From Nostoc paludosum FACHB-159 (lineage in GTDB: Bacteria > Cyanobacteriota > Cyanobacteriia > Cyanobacteriales > Nostocaceae), in contig NZ_JACJTU010000018.1 in NCBI RefSeq assembly GCF_014698835.1, positions 1 to 64,000 on the forward strand: a stretch of 64,000 bases of DNA, read 5' to 3'. Positions within the stretch are counted from its first letter, which is position 1; each line of letters opens with the position of its first letter. The translations under genes and the position numbers were made by a program. Below are positions 54,318 to 63,972 of this stretch, in pieces. The notes below the pieces were generated by a model, which had not been told where the DNA came from, made no database searches, and was given only the letters and a program-made list of their open reading frames with translations.

Positions 54318-54643
54318 TTGAGTTGGTCAGCGAATCGCGGTGCATACAATGTAATATCTGCGTAAACGTTTGTCCGACCAACGTGTTTGACCGCGTAGCA
54401 GATGCACCGCCAACTATTGCCCGACAAAGTGACTGTCAAACCTGTTATATGTGCGAATTGTATTGTCCAGTTGACGCTCTTTATGTAGCACCCCAAAGTG
54501 ACATGCAGACTTCAGTCAACGAAGCAGAATTGGTAGAAGTCGGCTTACTGGGTAGTTACCGTGAAAACGTTGGTTGGGGATATAAACGCACATCAACAGC
54601 AAAAAGCGATCAAACATTCCAAATTCTCAAGCAGATGAAATAG
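54314..54643 (+). CDS. 2x[4Fe-4S] ferredoxin partner of the flavoprotein
   Basis: The 109-aa protein has Cys10, 13, 16 and 20 (CIQCNICVNVCP) and Cys41, 44, 47 and 51 (CQTCYMCELYCP), two regular [4Fe-4S] motifs, then a tail of about 55 residues without Cys. The start is GTG with AGGAG 9 bases upstream, overlapping the flavoprotein stop. It probably shuttles electrons to or from the FAD subunit. Confidence 0.92.
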   Translation: MIELVSESRCIQCNICVNVCPTNVFDRVADAPPTIARQSDCQTCYMCELYCPVDALYVAPQSDMQTSVNEAELVEVGLLGSYRENVGWGYKRTSTAKSDQTFQILKQMK

Positions 54644-54662
54644 TACAGCGGAGAAAATAGTC

Positions 54663-55772
54663 ATGCTGTCGTTAAAAAAGGCAGAAGGCAGAAGGCAGAA
54701 GGCAGAAGGTAGCCTTATAAAAATAAAAGTTAGGCATTTTGAGCCTAGACATAAGGTATCTAGTGCAAGATTATCAACTTCAGTCGCTTGTTTATTACTG
54801 CTGCTGACTACAGCATGTAGCCAGGGAAAAACTGAATCTGCTCAATCCATTGAGGCTATTAATGCCAAGAGTACTAATTCTATTGCTGCATCTAACGACA
54901 TATCTACCTTGCGTATAGGTTATGTAGGTAGTGCAGAACCTACAGGGCCACTTGGTTGGGCAAAGAAAAAGGGAATATTAGAGCGCGAACTCAAAAAAGC
55001 TGGATTTCAAAACATTAGTTTTGCACGATTTCCTAATGGGCCGGATCTAAATGAAGCCCTGGTTGCAGGTCAATTAGATGTTGGCTCTTTAGGGGATACA
55101 CCAGCGATAGTTTTGAGAGCTAGGGGTGAAGAAACTCGACTGCTGCGGATTAGCCAATTTAATACAACCGCTTGGTTAGTAGCGAAAAAGAATGGGCCGC
55201 GATCGCTTGCTGAACTTAAAGGGCAAAAAATAGCTACCCAAAAAGGTTCTTATATGCATCGATACCTACTGGGTCTATTAGCTGAAACTAAAATTGCCAA
55301 AGATGTAAAAGTGGTTCACTTAATGACTACTGAAGCAAAATCAGCATTAGAACGTGGTGATATTGCCGCTTATGCAACTGCGAGTGATATGGGCCCTTAC
55401 CTAAAATCTCAAGGATTTCCAGTTATTGATTCTTCAGCCAATCATAAAGGTTTATCAGGCACTTCATTAATAGTAGCAACCGAAAAATTTCTGGCAAAAC
55501 AGCCTGATTTTCCAGAAAAATTTAATACAATTTTGACAGAAGCAGCCAAAGATTTAAAAGCTAATTCCGAAGAATACTATCAGTACCACGCTCAAATTAC
55601 TAAATATCCCGTCGATATTATCAAAATATCCTATCCACTTAAACAAGTATCAGAAGAACCTTTACCAACTGAAGGAGTAAAACTTTTAGAAGGTACTAAA
55701 AACTTTTTAGTTTCCCAAGGTTTAGCAAAGTCCAACTTTCAATTAAAAGATTGGGTTGGGACTGGGGACTAG
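54663..55772 (+). CDS. ABC transporter substrate-binding lipoprotein (SsuA/NMT1-like)
   Basis: The 369-aa protein has a lipoprotein signal (VACLLLLLTTAC, lipobox Cys near 52) and a periplasmic binding domain: LRIGYVGSAEPTGPLGWAKKKGILERELKKAG, FPNGPDLNEALVAGQLDVGSLGDTPAIVLRARG, SLAELKGQKIATQKGSYMHRYLL. It is more divergent than the other two binding proteins of the window and its ligand may differ. The ATG at 54663, with GGAG upstream, is the only plausible start, so a heptanucleotide repeat (54680-54709) lies inside the coding region. It follows the ferredoxin by 19 bp. Confidence 0.87.
   Translation: MLSLKKAEGRRQKAEGSLIKIKVRHFEPRHKVSSARLSTSVACLLLLLTTACSQGKTESAQSIEAINAKSTNSIAASNDISTLRIGYVGSAEPTGPLGWAKKKGILERELKKAGFQNISFARFPNGPDLNEALVAGQLDVGSLGDTPAIVLRARGEETRLLRISQFNTTAWLVAKKNGPRSLAELKGQKIATQKGSYMHRYLLGLLAETKIAKDVKVVHLMTTEAKSALERGDIAAYATASDMGPYLKSQGFPVIDSSANHKGLSGTSLIVATEKFLAKQPDFPEKFNTILTEAAKDLKANSEEYYQYHAQITKYPVDIIKISYPLKQVSEEPLPTEGVKLLEGTKNFLVSQGLAKSNFQLKDWVGTGD
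54680..54709 (+). repeat. GGCAGAA heptamer array within a coding start
   Basis: Four GGCAGAA units begin six codons after the ATG of the binding lipoprotein and encode KAEGRRQKAEG. A change by one unit (7 bp) would shift the frame and abolish the product. Confidence 0.9.
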
Positions 55773-55910
55773 TGACTAGGGACTAGGGACTGGGGATTGG
55801 GGACATGAGGAAAATGAAGAGAAAAGTTAATCACAAATGCCCTATACCCAATCCCTAATCTCCAGTACCCAATCACCAGTACCCAATCACCAGTAGCCAC
55901 AATAGGGTAA
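55755..55910. repeat. GGGACTA/GGGACTG and CCCAATC heptamer tracts
   Basis: G-rich units (55757-55803) and C-rich units (55845-55895) face each other upstream of the first amidohydrolase and could pair. A similar arrangement lies before the second amidohydrolase. Confidence 0.85.
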
Positions 55911-55916
55911 ATTATC

Positions 55917-57398
55917 ATGACTATTGCGTTAGAACGTCCAAAGAAAACCAAGTCTGCTCAGATTCGGGAAAAATTGGGTTATCCAATCATTGATACTGAT
56001 GTGCATACCCAAGAATTTCCGCCGGCATTCTTGGACTATTTAGAGCAAGTTGGTGGAAGTGCGATCGCTCAACGTTTCCAAGAACATTTACCTGGTGCAT
56101 CTCGCTCTAAATGGTTTAAGCAAACTTGGGAAGAACGCCGCGCTTATCGGACTGCACGTCCTCCCTTTTGGACTCGTCCCACTAAGGATGCTTTAAATTT
56201 AGCCACCATTAGTTTACCGAAGTTGCTACACGAGCGCTTGCAAGAAGCAGGTACAGACTTTGCAGTTGTGTACCCCAACTTGGCGACTATGGCGCCACAT
56301 ATCGGTAATGAAGAAATGCGGCTGGCTGTTTGCCGCGCAGTTAATACTTACCATGCTGATATTTTCCGTCCTTATAGCGATCGCTTAACGCCAATTGCTG
56401 CTATTCCCATGAATACGCCCGAAGAAGCGATCGCAGAATTGGAATATGCAGTCAATGTGCTGGGACTCAAAGCAATTCAAATCCCCGGCCATATCCGCCG
56501 TCCGATTCCCGCCTTCGAGAAGTATGGCGAAGAAGTAGCAAACGAAGCTATTTGGATTGATACCTTTGGCTTGGATAGCAAGTATGACTACGATCCATTC
56601 TGGGCGAAGTGTGTAGAACTCAAAGTTGTACCCACCACCCACTCTTCTGGTATGGGATGGATAAACCGACGTTCCATTAGCAACTACCAATACAACCATA
56701 TCGGTCACTTTGCTGCGGCTGGAGAAGCGCTGTGTAAATCTCTGTTCTTTGGTGGTGTAACTCACCGCTTCCCCACACTTAAGTTCGCCTTTTTAGAAGG
56801 AGGCGCAGCTTGGGGCGCTAGTTTATACACTGACTTGATTTGGCATTGGTATACTCGCAATAAAGACCATTTGGTAGAAAATAACAATCCTGGCAATATT
56901 AATCGGGAAGAACTGCTAGAGTACTACACTCGTTACGGTGGTGAATTAGTACATGGTCGTTTGGATCAGTTAGGTAGTGGCTTAGGTTTCCACGCCGACT
57001 TAGTAGCCCCGTTAGAACCAGGCGATTTAGATGAATTCGCCCTAGCAGGAGTTAGTAAGCCAGAAGATATCCGCGATCGCTTCTTGAATCATTTCTACTT
57101 CGGCACAGAATCAGATGATACCCGTGTAGCCCAAGCATTTAACCGCAAAGCTAATCCTTATGGGGAACGCATTAAAGCCTTCTTGGGTTCTGATTCTGGC
57201 CATTGGGATGTACCCGATATTACAGCGATCGCTGCTAACACTTATTCGATGGTAGAACGCAAAATTATCACCGAAGAAGATTTGCAATATTTCCTCTCAA
57301 TCCATCCCTTAGAGTTGTACACCAGCCTGAATCGTGACTTCTTCAAAGGTACGGCTGTTGAGAAAACCGCAGATGAATTTTTGACTTCTAGAGGCTAG
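55917..57398 (+). CDS. Amidohydrolase family protein (ACMSD-like TIM barrel), first copy
   Basis: The 493-aa protein has an N-terminal [13 protein letters not shown] motif (first metal-binding strand), [80 protein letters not shown] with the next His, [15 protein letters not shown] and the C-terminal [13 protein letters not shown] with the barrel Asp. This is the pattern of amidohydrolase_2 metal enzymes (decarboxylases or hydrolases). Substrate unknown. A paralogue follows. Preceded by repeats, so promoter position is unclear. Confidence 0.88.
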   Translation: MTIALERPKKTKSAQIREKLGYPIIDTDVHTQEFPPAFLDYLEQVGGSAIAQRFQEHLPGASRSKWFKQTWEERRAYRTARPPFWTRPTKDALNLATISLPKLLHERLQEAGTDFAVVYPNLATMAPHIGNEEMRLAVCRAVNTYHADIFRPYSDRLTPIAAIPMNTPEEAIAELEYAVNVLGLKAIQIPGHIRRPIPAFEKYGEEVANEAIWIDTFGLDSKYDYDPFWAKCVELKVVPTTHSSGMGWINRRSISNYQYNHIGHFAAAGEALCKSLFFGGVTHRFPTLKFAFLEGGAAWGASLYTDLIWHWYTRNKDHLVENNNPGNINREELLEYYTRYGGELVHGRLDQLGSGLGFHADLVAPLEPGDLDEFALAGVSKPEDIRDRFLNHFYFGTESDDTRVAQAFNRKANPYGERIKAFLGSDSGHWDVPDITAIAANTYSMVERKIITEEDLQYFLSIHPLELYTSLNRDFFKGTAVEKTADEFLTSRG

Positions 57399-57541
57399 GG
57401 ACTAGGGACTGGGGACTGGGGACTGGGGACTAGGAATTGCAAGAAGTTTCCTAATACCCAATCCCCACTACCCAATTCCCAATCCCCAATCCCCAATCCC
57501 CAGTACCCAGTACCCAACCCCCAATCCCCAGTACCCAATCC
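57394..57541. repeat. Paired heptamer repeats between two paralogous genes
   Basis: Starting within the stop region of the first amidohydrolase, GGGACTA/GGGACTG units (57397-57433) are followed by CCCAATC/CCCAGTA units (57457-57541). The two blocks are roughly complementary and can form a large hairpin. Confidence 0.88.
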
Positions 57542-57561
57542 ACAATATGAGGTAAACTATC

Positions 57562-59040
57562 ATGACGATCGCTCTTGAACGTCCGAAAAAAACTAGGTCT
57601 GCTCAGATCTGCGAACAGTTGGGTTATCCCATCATCGATACTGATGTGCATACCCAAGAATTTGAGCCAGCAGTCTTAGATTATTTAGAGCAAGTTGGCG
57701 GAACTAAGCTTGTTGAACGCTTCAAAGAAAATTTACCAGGGTCTTCCCGCTTTAAGTGGTACAAGCAGACTTGGGAAGAACGTTTTGCTTATCGGACTAA
57801 TCGTCCTAATTGGTGGGGTCGTCCAACCAAAGATACTTTGAATTTGGCTACCATTAGTTTGCCCAAGTTGCTGCACGAACGTCTGCAAGAAGCAGGTACA
57901 GACTTTGCTGTGGTGTATCCCAATTTGGCAACTATGGCGCCAAATATCGGTAACGAAGAAATGCGGCGTGCTGTTTGTCGAGCAGTTAACACTTACCATG
58001 CTGACATTTTCCGCCCTTATTCTGATAAGCTAACACCGATCGCTGCAATTCCAATGCACACTCCCGAAGAGGGAATTGAAGAGTTGGAATATGCAGTGAA
58101 TGTGCTGGGACTCAAAGCAATTCAAATCCCTGGTTATGTACGTCGTCCAATTCCTGCTTTTGAGAAGTATGGCCCAGAAGTAGCTAACGAAGTGGTTTGG
58201 ATTGATAACTTTGGTTTAGACAGCCAATATGATTACGATCCATTCTGGGAAAAGTGCGTAGAACTGAAAGTTGTACCCACAACCCATGCTTCGAGTCAAG
58301 GTTGGACGACTCAGCGTTCGGTAACCAATGCCCAGTACAATCACATTAATCACTTTGCCTTCGCCGCAGAAGCATTGTGTAAATCTTTATTCTTTGGTGG
58401 TGTAACTCGTCGCTTCCCCACCTTAAGATTTGCCTTTTTGGAAGGTGGTTCTGCTTGGGGTGCTAGTCTATATACGGATATTATTTGGCATTGGGAAACC
58501 CGCAACAAACAACATTTGTTGTCAAATAACGATCCTGCAATTATAGATAAGGAAGCGCTAGTAGAGTTATACACTCGCTACGGTGGCAAACTTGTGGATG
58601 GACGCTTAGATCAAATTGGTGACGGTTTGGGATTCCATCATAAAATGTTGGCTCCAGAAGATCCAGGCGAACTAGATGAATTTGAACTGGCGGGAATTGA
58701 GAAGCCAGAGGATGTGCGCGATCGCTTCTTGAATCATTTCTACTTCGGTACGGAATCAGATGATACCCGTGTAGCCCAAGCCTTTAATCGTGCTGCTAAT
58801 CCCTTTGGCGACAGAGTTAAAGCCTTCTTGGGTTCTGATTCCGGTCATTGGGATGTACCTGATATCACCACTGTGACTGCGAATGCCTACTCAATGGTAG
58901 AACAGGAAATCATCACCGAAGAAGACCTCCGCCACTTCCTGTCAATCCATCCATTGGAGTTGTACACCAGTCTCAATCGTGACTTCTTCAAAGGTACAGG
59001 TGTAGAGAAAGCCGCAGATGAATTTTTGGCTAAGAAGTAG
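57562..59040 (+). CDS. Amidohydrolase family protein (ACMSD-like TIM barrel), second copy
   Basis: The 492-aa protein is a close paralogue of the preceding gene, collinear from [11 protein letters not shown] to the C-terminal [16 protein letters not shown]. All metal-motif segments are kept ([47 protein letters not shown]). Differences concentrate in substrate-side loops, for example [13 protein letters not shown] against [13 protein letters not shown] and [17 protein letters not shown] against [17 protein letters not shown], so related but distinct substrates are likely. The upstream GAGGTAAACT provides a ribosome-binding site. Confidence 0.88.
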   Translation: MTIALERPKKTRSAQICEQLGYPIIDTDVHTQEFEPAVLDYLEQVGGTKLVERFKENLPGSSRFKWYKQTWEERFAYRTNRPNWWGRPTKDTLNLATISLPKLLHERLQEAGTDFAVVYPNLATMAPNIGNEEMRRAVCRAVNTYHADIFRPYSDKLTPIAAIPMHTPEEGIEELEYAVNVLGLKAIQIPGYVRRPIPAFEKYGPEVANEVVWIDNFGLDSQYDYDPFWEKCVELKVVPTTHASSQGWTTQRSVTNAQYNHINHFAFAAEALCKSLFFGGVTRRFPTLRFAFLEGGSAWGASLYTDIIWHWETRNKQHLLSNNDPAIIDKEALVELYTRYGGKLVDGRLDQIGDGLGFHHKMLAPEDPGELDEFELAGIEKPEDVRDRFLNHFYFGTESDDTRVAQAFNRAANPFGDRVKAFLGSDSGHWDVPDITTVTANAYSMVEQEIITEEDLRHFLSIHPLELYTSLNRDFFKGTGVEKAADEFLAKK

Positions 59041-59316
59041 CGAGTAGGGAGTGGGAAGTCAAACAGACGAGGAGATGGGTAATTAATTACCAATGCCCTA
59101 TGCCCCCTGCCCCCGCCCATCTTTAAAGTGTTCCATGTTCCATTTCCTCTGTTTAGTCGTAGGGTGAGTCTTGCTTACTTACTTACTCACTCTACATTTC
59201 TCCTAAATTTTGGGTTTGATACCAAATTCAGAGGAACAAGAATGTTCGCACACCAAGCAATTAGAAACTGCATTTGTATTCGCTTTAATTACGAAGTTAT
59301 AAAAGGATAATTTTTT

Positions 59317-60498
59317 ATGGTGCTAGATATTACAAAACCAAAAGATTACATTGATATAGCAGCTTCATTATCCAAAGAACTCGCCGAATCCGCAGTTGAA
59401 AGGGATGCTAAAGCGGGAGTTCCAGAAGAGGAAATTAATAGGCTACGCGAAACTGGCTTGTTACCATTGATTGTGCCTAAGCAATATGGTGGAATTGGCG
59501 CAACATGGATTGATGCTTTAAAAATTGTGAGAAAGCTATCAAAAGCTGATGGTTCAATTGGTCAATTATATGGTAATCATTTGAATTTGACAGCTTTGGG
59601 CCATGTTTCTGGCACACCAGCCCAAAAGGAAAAATATTATCGTGAAACTGCTAAGAATAATTTATTTTGGGCAAATGCTATTAATACGCGAGATACTAGG
59701 CTGAAAATTAGCCCAGAGGGCGAAAATTTTCGGGTTAATGGTGTTAAAAGTTTTGGTACAGGTATTGCTGTTGCAGATTATCGGGTATTCTCGGCTTTGC
59801 AAGATGGTGTAGAATTGCCCTTTATATTCATAATTCCTAAAGACAGAGAAGGCTTAATTTCTAATCAAGATTGGGACAATATTGGGCAACGTCGCACTGA
59901 TAGTAGTAGTTATACATTTAATAATGTCTTAGTAGAAAAAGATGAAATTTTAGGGCCACCAGAACCACCTGATAATGCCTTCTCAACTTTTCTTGGTATT
60001 ATTGCCCAGCTAACAAAAACCAACGTTTATTTGGGAATTACTAAAGGAGCCTTTGCAGCTGCTCGTGAGTATACCAAAACTAATACTCGTCCTTGGATTA
60101 CATCAGGAGTAGATAGTGCTACTCAAGACCCATATATTCTGCATAATTACGGCGATTTTTGGATAGAAATTCAAGGTGCGATCGCTCTGGCTGACTCAGC
60201 AGCCGAAAAGGTGCAAGCAGCTTGGGAAAAGGATATAGAACTTACTCATCAAGAAAGGGGAGAAGTAGCGATCGCAGTTTCCGCAGCTAAAGCATTAGCT
60301 ACTCGTGTAGGTATAGATATTACCAATCGCATCTTTGAAGTTACGGGAACTCGTGCCACAGCAACCAAATATGGATTTGACCGTTACTGGCGAGATTTGC
60401 GAACCTTTACCCTCCACGATCCTGTGGATTACAAATTACGAGCTATAGGCGATTGGGTACTTAATGACCAGCTACCCGTGATTACACAATATTCATAG
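59317..60498 (+). CDS. Acyl-CoA dehydrogenase-like monooxygenase (SfnB/DszC type)
   Basis: The 393-aa flavoprotein has the ACAD fold with monooxygenase features: ETGLLPLIVPKQYGGIGATWIDAL, SIGQLYGNHLNLTALGHVSG, ANAINTRDTRLKI, VNGVKSFGTGIAVADY, WDNIGQRRTDSSSYTFNNV and the C-terminal FDRYWRDLRTFTLHDPVDYKLRAIGDW. The LHDP segment near the end matches the DszC group (dibenzothiophene monooxygenase) and SfnB; the dehydrogenase Glu base is not apparent. It is expected to use FMNH2 and O2 for S-oxidation or C-S cleavage. AAAGGA precedes the ATG. Confidence 0.87.
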   Translation: MVLDITKPKDYIDIAASLSKELAESAVERDAKAGVPEEEINRLRETGLLPLIVPKQYGGIGATWIDALKIVRKLSKADGSIGQLYGNHLNLTALGHVSGTPAQKEKYYRETAKNNLFWANAINTRDTRLKISPEGENFRVNGVKSFGTGIAVADYRVFSALQDGVELPFIFIIPKDREGLISNQDWDNIGQRRTDSSSYTFNNVLVEKDEILGPPEPPDNAFSTFLGIIAQLTKTNVYLGITKGAFAAAREYTKTNTRPWITSGVDSATQDPYILHNYGDFWIEIQGAIALADSAAEKVQAAWEKDIELTHQERGEVAIAVSAAKALATRVGIDITNRIFEVTGTRATATKYGFDRYWRDLRTFTLHDPVDYKLRAIGDWVLNDQLPVITQYS

Positions 60499-60584
60499 GG
60501 CATTTGTCATTGGTTCCCTGGTTTTCTCACAGACGCGATGAATCGCGTCTCTACAAAATCCAAAATCTAAAATCCAAAATCGAT

Positions 60585-61406
60585 ATGACTCAACTCAAAA
60601 CACTTCCCACCTATGACCCAACTTTATTTGAGGGAGCTGCTGAAGGCTACGCTCAATACAGAACTAAATACCCGCCTGTTGTATTTGATAAGCTAGCTGA
60701 AATATTTAATCTCAATGGTGAAGGACGACTGTTAGATTTGGGTACCGGGCCGGGATTAATTGCTATTCCTTTAAGAACTAGATTTGAAGAAGTTGTGGCG
60801 ATCGATCCCGATCCCGATATGATTGCAGAAGCTCAACGGCAAGCAGCAGCAGTCGGAGCAAATAATATTACTTGGCTGCAACAAGGAGCAGAGTTCATCG
60901 ACTCTAGTTTAGGAACATTTAAATTAGCCACTATTGGTCGAGCTTTCCACTGGATGGAACGCGAATTAGTGCTTGAGCGCCTTTATGGATTGCTTGCGGA
61001 TGATGGTGGAATAGCACTGCTGAATACTGGTGATAATCCTTGGGAAAGTTCTTTACCTTGGAAAAAAGCTGCTCTGGGAGTTGTGAAGAAATGGTTAGGC
61101 GATCGCCGACGCACTGGACTACGAGGAGAAGGTATTCGTAAGCCAGTCGATCCTCCCCATGAAGTTGTTATTGCCAATTCAGCTTTTGCTCGTCAAGAAA
61201 TCTATGAAGTGCCATTTGAAAAATCTTGGACTGTCGATAGCTATCTTGGCTACTTATATACCACAGCTTTTTCTTTGAAAATTTTCTATGGCGATAATGC
61301 CCCAGCATTTGAAGCAGACCTCAAAGAAGCATTGCTACAAGTTGAACCTTCTGGGCACTTTACAGAAGAACTCAAAGCTACAATCTTAGTTGTTTGGAAG
61401 AAATAA
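60585..61406 (+). CDS. Class I SAM-dependent methyltransferase
   Basis: The 273-aa protein has motif I LLDLGTGPGLIAIPL, VVAIDPDPDMIAEA, NNITWLQQGAEFID, FKLATIGRAFHWMERE and LADDGGIALLNTG. The start is the ATG at 60585; the 27 upstream in-frame residues come from a repeat region (ACGCGATGAATCGCGT, TCCAAAATCTAAAATCC). It follows the DszC-type gene on the same strand. Substrate unknown; thiol or sulfide methylation is one possibility. Confidence 0.85.
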   Translation: MTQLKTLPTYDPTLFEGAAEGYAQYRTKYPPVVFDKLAEIFNLNGEGRLLDLGTGPGLIAIPLRTRFEEVVAIDPDPDMIAEAQRQAAAVGANNITWLQQGAEFIDSSLGTFKLATIGRAFHWMERELVLERLYGLLADDGGIALLNTGDNPWESSLPWKKAALGVVKKWLGDRRRTGLRGEGIRKPVDPPHEVVIANSAFARQEIYEVPFEKSWTVDSYLGYLYTTAFSLKIFYGDNAPAFEADLKEALLQVEPSGHFTEELKATILVVWKK

Positions 61407-61854
61407 AACTGCTACTTTGAAAGCTAAAATTCCAAAATTTTTGATTACAGCAAATCTCAAAATTCAGAATTGTAGCTTGATTCTTTCGGTTATGTACTAG
61501 CAAAATTGACAGAGTTCATTTATATAGCAGATTTGAACCTTGTTCTACTTAACCTCAGTTTCAAAATCTAAGCAGCAAGGCTTGTTTTTCTCCTGTATTC
61601 TGCTATCAACTTCAACTTTCGACTAGCACAACCCTGGAGTGGGTTCTTCTCACTCCATTTTCTAATTTTCCACCTCACAACTGTTAAACTCAAGTTCCTC
61701 GAATCTTTATAGGGTGGGTACAAACCCACTCTAATTCCTATATTTGAATTAATTCCGTTTGCCAAAAATTAATAAATAATTTTTTTTCACTTTTTAAGTT
61801 CGTAATCAATCATAATTTTGTAACTACCTAATAGAACAATAAATAAAACAACCC
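61407..61854. other. Intergenic region without recognised features
   Basis: About 450 bp before the third binding protein. A 65-codon minus-strand frame (61568-61765) has poor composition and is not accepted. A GAGTGGGTT/AACCCACTC inverted pair (61636-61644 and 61724-61733) is present but widely spaced. It presumably contains the promoter of the binding-protein gene. Confidence 0.45.
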
Positions 61855-62949
61855 ATGCCCGCTATAAAACCAAAGTTGGAATTTAGAAACAGCCAGAAAA
61901 TAACACGTCGTTCTTTATTATTTGCTCTGGGCTACTGCTTAGTATTATCTACAACCTTATCTAGTTGTAGTGAAGCCAAAAATAACGCTCAGCAGTCTCC
62001 TGCCACTTCTGATTCACCAGCTTCATCTAAGACTACAGAAAAGCAAACAGTACGAATTGTGCGTTCAAAACAACTTACTGGTCTAGCAGTATTAGAAAAG
62101 CAGGGATCTTTAGAAAAGCGATTGGAACCTTTGGGTTTTAAAGTACAGTGGACTGAGTTTGCAGCCGGGCCGCAACAGCTAGAAGCTCTAAATGCAAACG
62201 GACTTGATATTGCATCTACAGCCGAGTCGCCTCCTGTATTTTCACAAGCAGCAGGAGCGCCTCTTGTTTATTTAGCTACTACATACCCTAGTGGTAAAGC
62301 AGTTTCACTTTTAGTTCCGGTAAACTCTCCAATTAAAAGTGTTGCTGACTTAAAAGGCAAAAAAGTAGCTTTCCAAAAAGCTTCTATAGGTCACTACTTA
62401 TTAGTCAAAGCATTAGAAAAAGCAGGACTAAAACTAAGCGATGTCCAATCAGTTTTTCTGCCACCACCAGATGCTAATGTGGCTTTTAGCCAAGGCAAAG
62501 TAGATGCTTGGTTTATTTGGGAGCCATTCGTTACCAGAAATGTGCAAAACAAATCAGGCCGTGTTTTGGTGGATGGAGGTGAGTTGCGGGATACTGGCAA
62601 TTTTTATTCAACTTCACGTCAGTTTTATGAAGCACATCCTGATGTGATTAAAGTATTTCTAGAAGAATTAGAAAAGTCAGAAATCTGGACTAAGGAACAT
62701 CCCAAAGAAGTAGCACAACTACTTGCTCCTGTGACTCAACTAGATTCCTCTCTTCTAGAAACTATGCATAGTCAATATAGCTACGGAGTGCTACCAATTA
62801 CTGAGAAAACTATTACCAAGCAGCAAGAGGTTGCAGATAAATGGTACAGCCTCGGACTTATACCAAAAAAGGTGGATGTGAAAGTTGGATTTTTGACGCC
62901 TGAAGAGTACGCAAAAATTACTCCTGCTGACGTTTTAGCTAATAAGTAG
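61855..62949 (+). CDS. Sulfonate ABC transporter substrate-binding protein (SsuA-like)
   Basis: The 364-aa protein has a twin-arginine-like signal with a lipobox (ITRRSLLFALGYCLVLSTTLSSC; Cys near 39), so it may be a Tat- or Sec-exported lipoprotein. The binding domain is closely related to that at 39154-40230: VRIVRSKQLTGLAVLEKQGSLEK, FAAGPQQLEALNANGLDIASTAESPPVFSQAAG, SVADLKGKKVAFQKASIGHYLLVKALEKAG, AWFIWEPFVTRN. It precedes a TauD-type dioxygenase. No permease or ATPase follows inside the window. Confidence 0.9.
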   Translation: MPAIKPKLEFRNSQKITRRSLLFALGYCLVLSTTLSSCSEAKNNAQQSPATSDSPASSKTTEKQTVRIVRSKQLTGLAVLEKQGSLEKRLEPLGFKVQWTEFAAGPQQLEALNANGLDIASTAESPPVFSQAAGAPLVYLATTYPSGKAVSLLVPVNSPIKSVADLKGKKVAFQKASIGHYLLVKALEKAGLKLSDVQSVFLPPPDANVAFSQGKVDAWFIWEPFVTRNVQNKSGRVLVDGGELRDTGNFYSTSRQFYEAHPDVIKVFLEELEKSEIWTKEHPKEVAQLLAPVTQLDSSLLETMHSQYSYGVLPITEKTITKQQEVADKWYSLGLIPKKVDVKVGFLTPEEYAKITPADVLANK

Positions 62950-63068
62950 CCATACCATTTTTAGTTTTGAATTTTGGATTTAGAATCTTTTGTTTGCGAA
63001 GAATAGCGTGAATAAATTTTTCAAATTGCTATTCTTCACCAGAAAATATTGAAACAGAGGAGAACATT

Positions 63069-63932
63069 ATGCCTACTGCAACTTTAACAGAAGTAAAAAT
63101 CACCCCTATTGATGCTCCGTTAGGAGCGGTAGTTACTGGTTTAGATGCGAGTCAAACTATTGCACCTGAAGTTATATTACAACTTAAAGGAGCTTTGCGC
63201 GATCGCCACATCCTCATCTTTAAAAATCAGCAGCTTTCTGACGAACAATTGTTGAATTTTTCTCTATACTTTGGCGCACTTTTTGTACCATCTGATGAGA
63301 CTCCAGTACTAGCTTCTAAACCTGGAGAAACTCCCGTGGTGATTCTGATTTCTAATGTCGATGGCGGCTATACCGGCACTGGAGAACTCAGTTTTCATTC
63401 TGACCACAAATGGACTCCTACCCCATCTAGCGGTTCGCTCCTTTATGCTTTAGAAATACCTTCTCAAGGCGGAGATACTTATTGGTTAAATACCAATTTG
63501 GCTTATGAAGCTTTGGATGAAGCTACCAAAAAACGGATTGCTAATTTACAGCTAATTACCTATAATCCGTTTTTACAAAACCGAAATGCACCCCGTCCCT
63601 TGTATCGTTGGGACAAGAATATTCCATTAATCAGTCCTGTCTTTCCTCATCCTTTAGTAAGGACACATCCTGAGAGTGGTAAAAAGCATCTTTATTTAGA
63701 TATTGCTACTGAAGTGGAAATTGTCGGCTTAGAACCTGAAGAAGGATCTAAATTGATTGAACAGTTGCGTCAACATCTCAACCAGCCCCAATTCTACTAT
63801 CAACACAAATGGTCTGTAGGTGATATCGTCTATTGGGATAATCAAGCTACTTTGCACTACCGTCAAGCATTCGATCCCAATGAACGAAGGGTATTAAAAC
63901 GAGTTAGCCTTGCAGGTAGTCGTCCTTTTTAG
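63069..63932 (+). CDS. TauD/TfdA family 2-oxoglutarate dioxygenase, second copy
   Basis: In 287 aa the iron ligands are His110 and Asp112 (LSFHSDHKW) and His263 (QATLHYRQAF), with Arg274 or Arg278 for 2-oxoglutarate. N-terminal LGAVVTGLDASQ and HILIFKNQQLSDEQ match TauD. It is more divergent than the copy at 22550 and may act on another sulfonate or sulfate ester. AGAGGAGAAC precedes the ATG. It is the last complete gene in the window. Confidence 0.9.
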   Translation: MPTATLTEVKITPIDAPLGAVVTGLDASQTIAPEVILQLKGALRDRHILIFKNQQLSDEQLLNFSLYFGALFVPSDETPVLASKPGETPVVILISNVDGGYTGTGELSFHSDHKWTPTPSSGSLLYALEIPSQGGDTYWLNTNLAYEALDEATKKRIANLQLITYNPFLQNRNAPRPLYRWDKNIPLISPVFPHPLVRTHPESGKKHLYLDIATEVEIVGLEPEEGSKLIEQLRQHLNQPQFYYQHKWSVGDIVYWDNQATLHYRQAFDPNERRVLKRVSLAGSRPF

Positions 63933-63948
63933 TTTACGTAATTGAAGT

Positions 63949-63972
63949 AGAGACGCAGTTGTTCGCGTCTCT
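63949..63972 (+). terminator. Terminator-like hairpin
   Basis: AGAGACGC, an 8-base loop and GCGTCTCT, 16 bp after the dioxygenase stop. A related GACGCGATGAATCGCGTC palindrome is at 60533. It lacks a long T-run, so it may instead be an interspersed repeat. Confidence 0.45.

Noticed and set aside
61568-61765. 65-codon minus-strand frame
   Set aside because: No ribosome-binding site, no domain, and composition like non-coding DNA.
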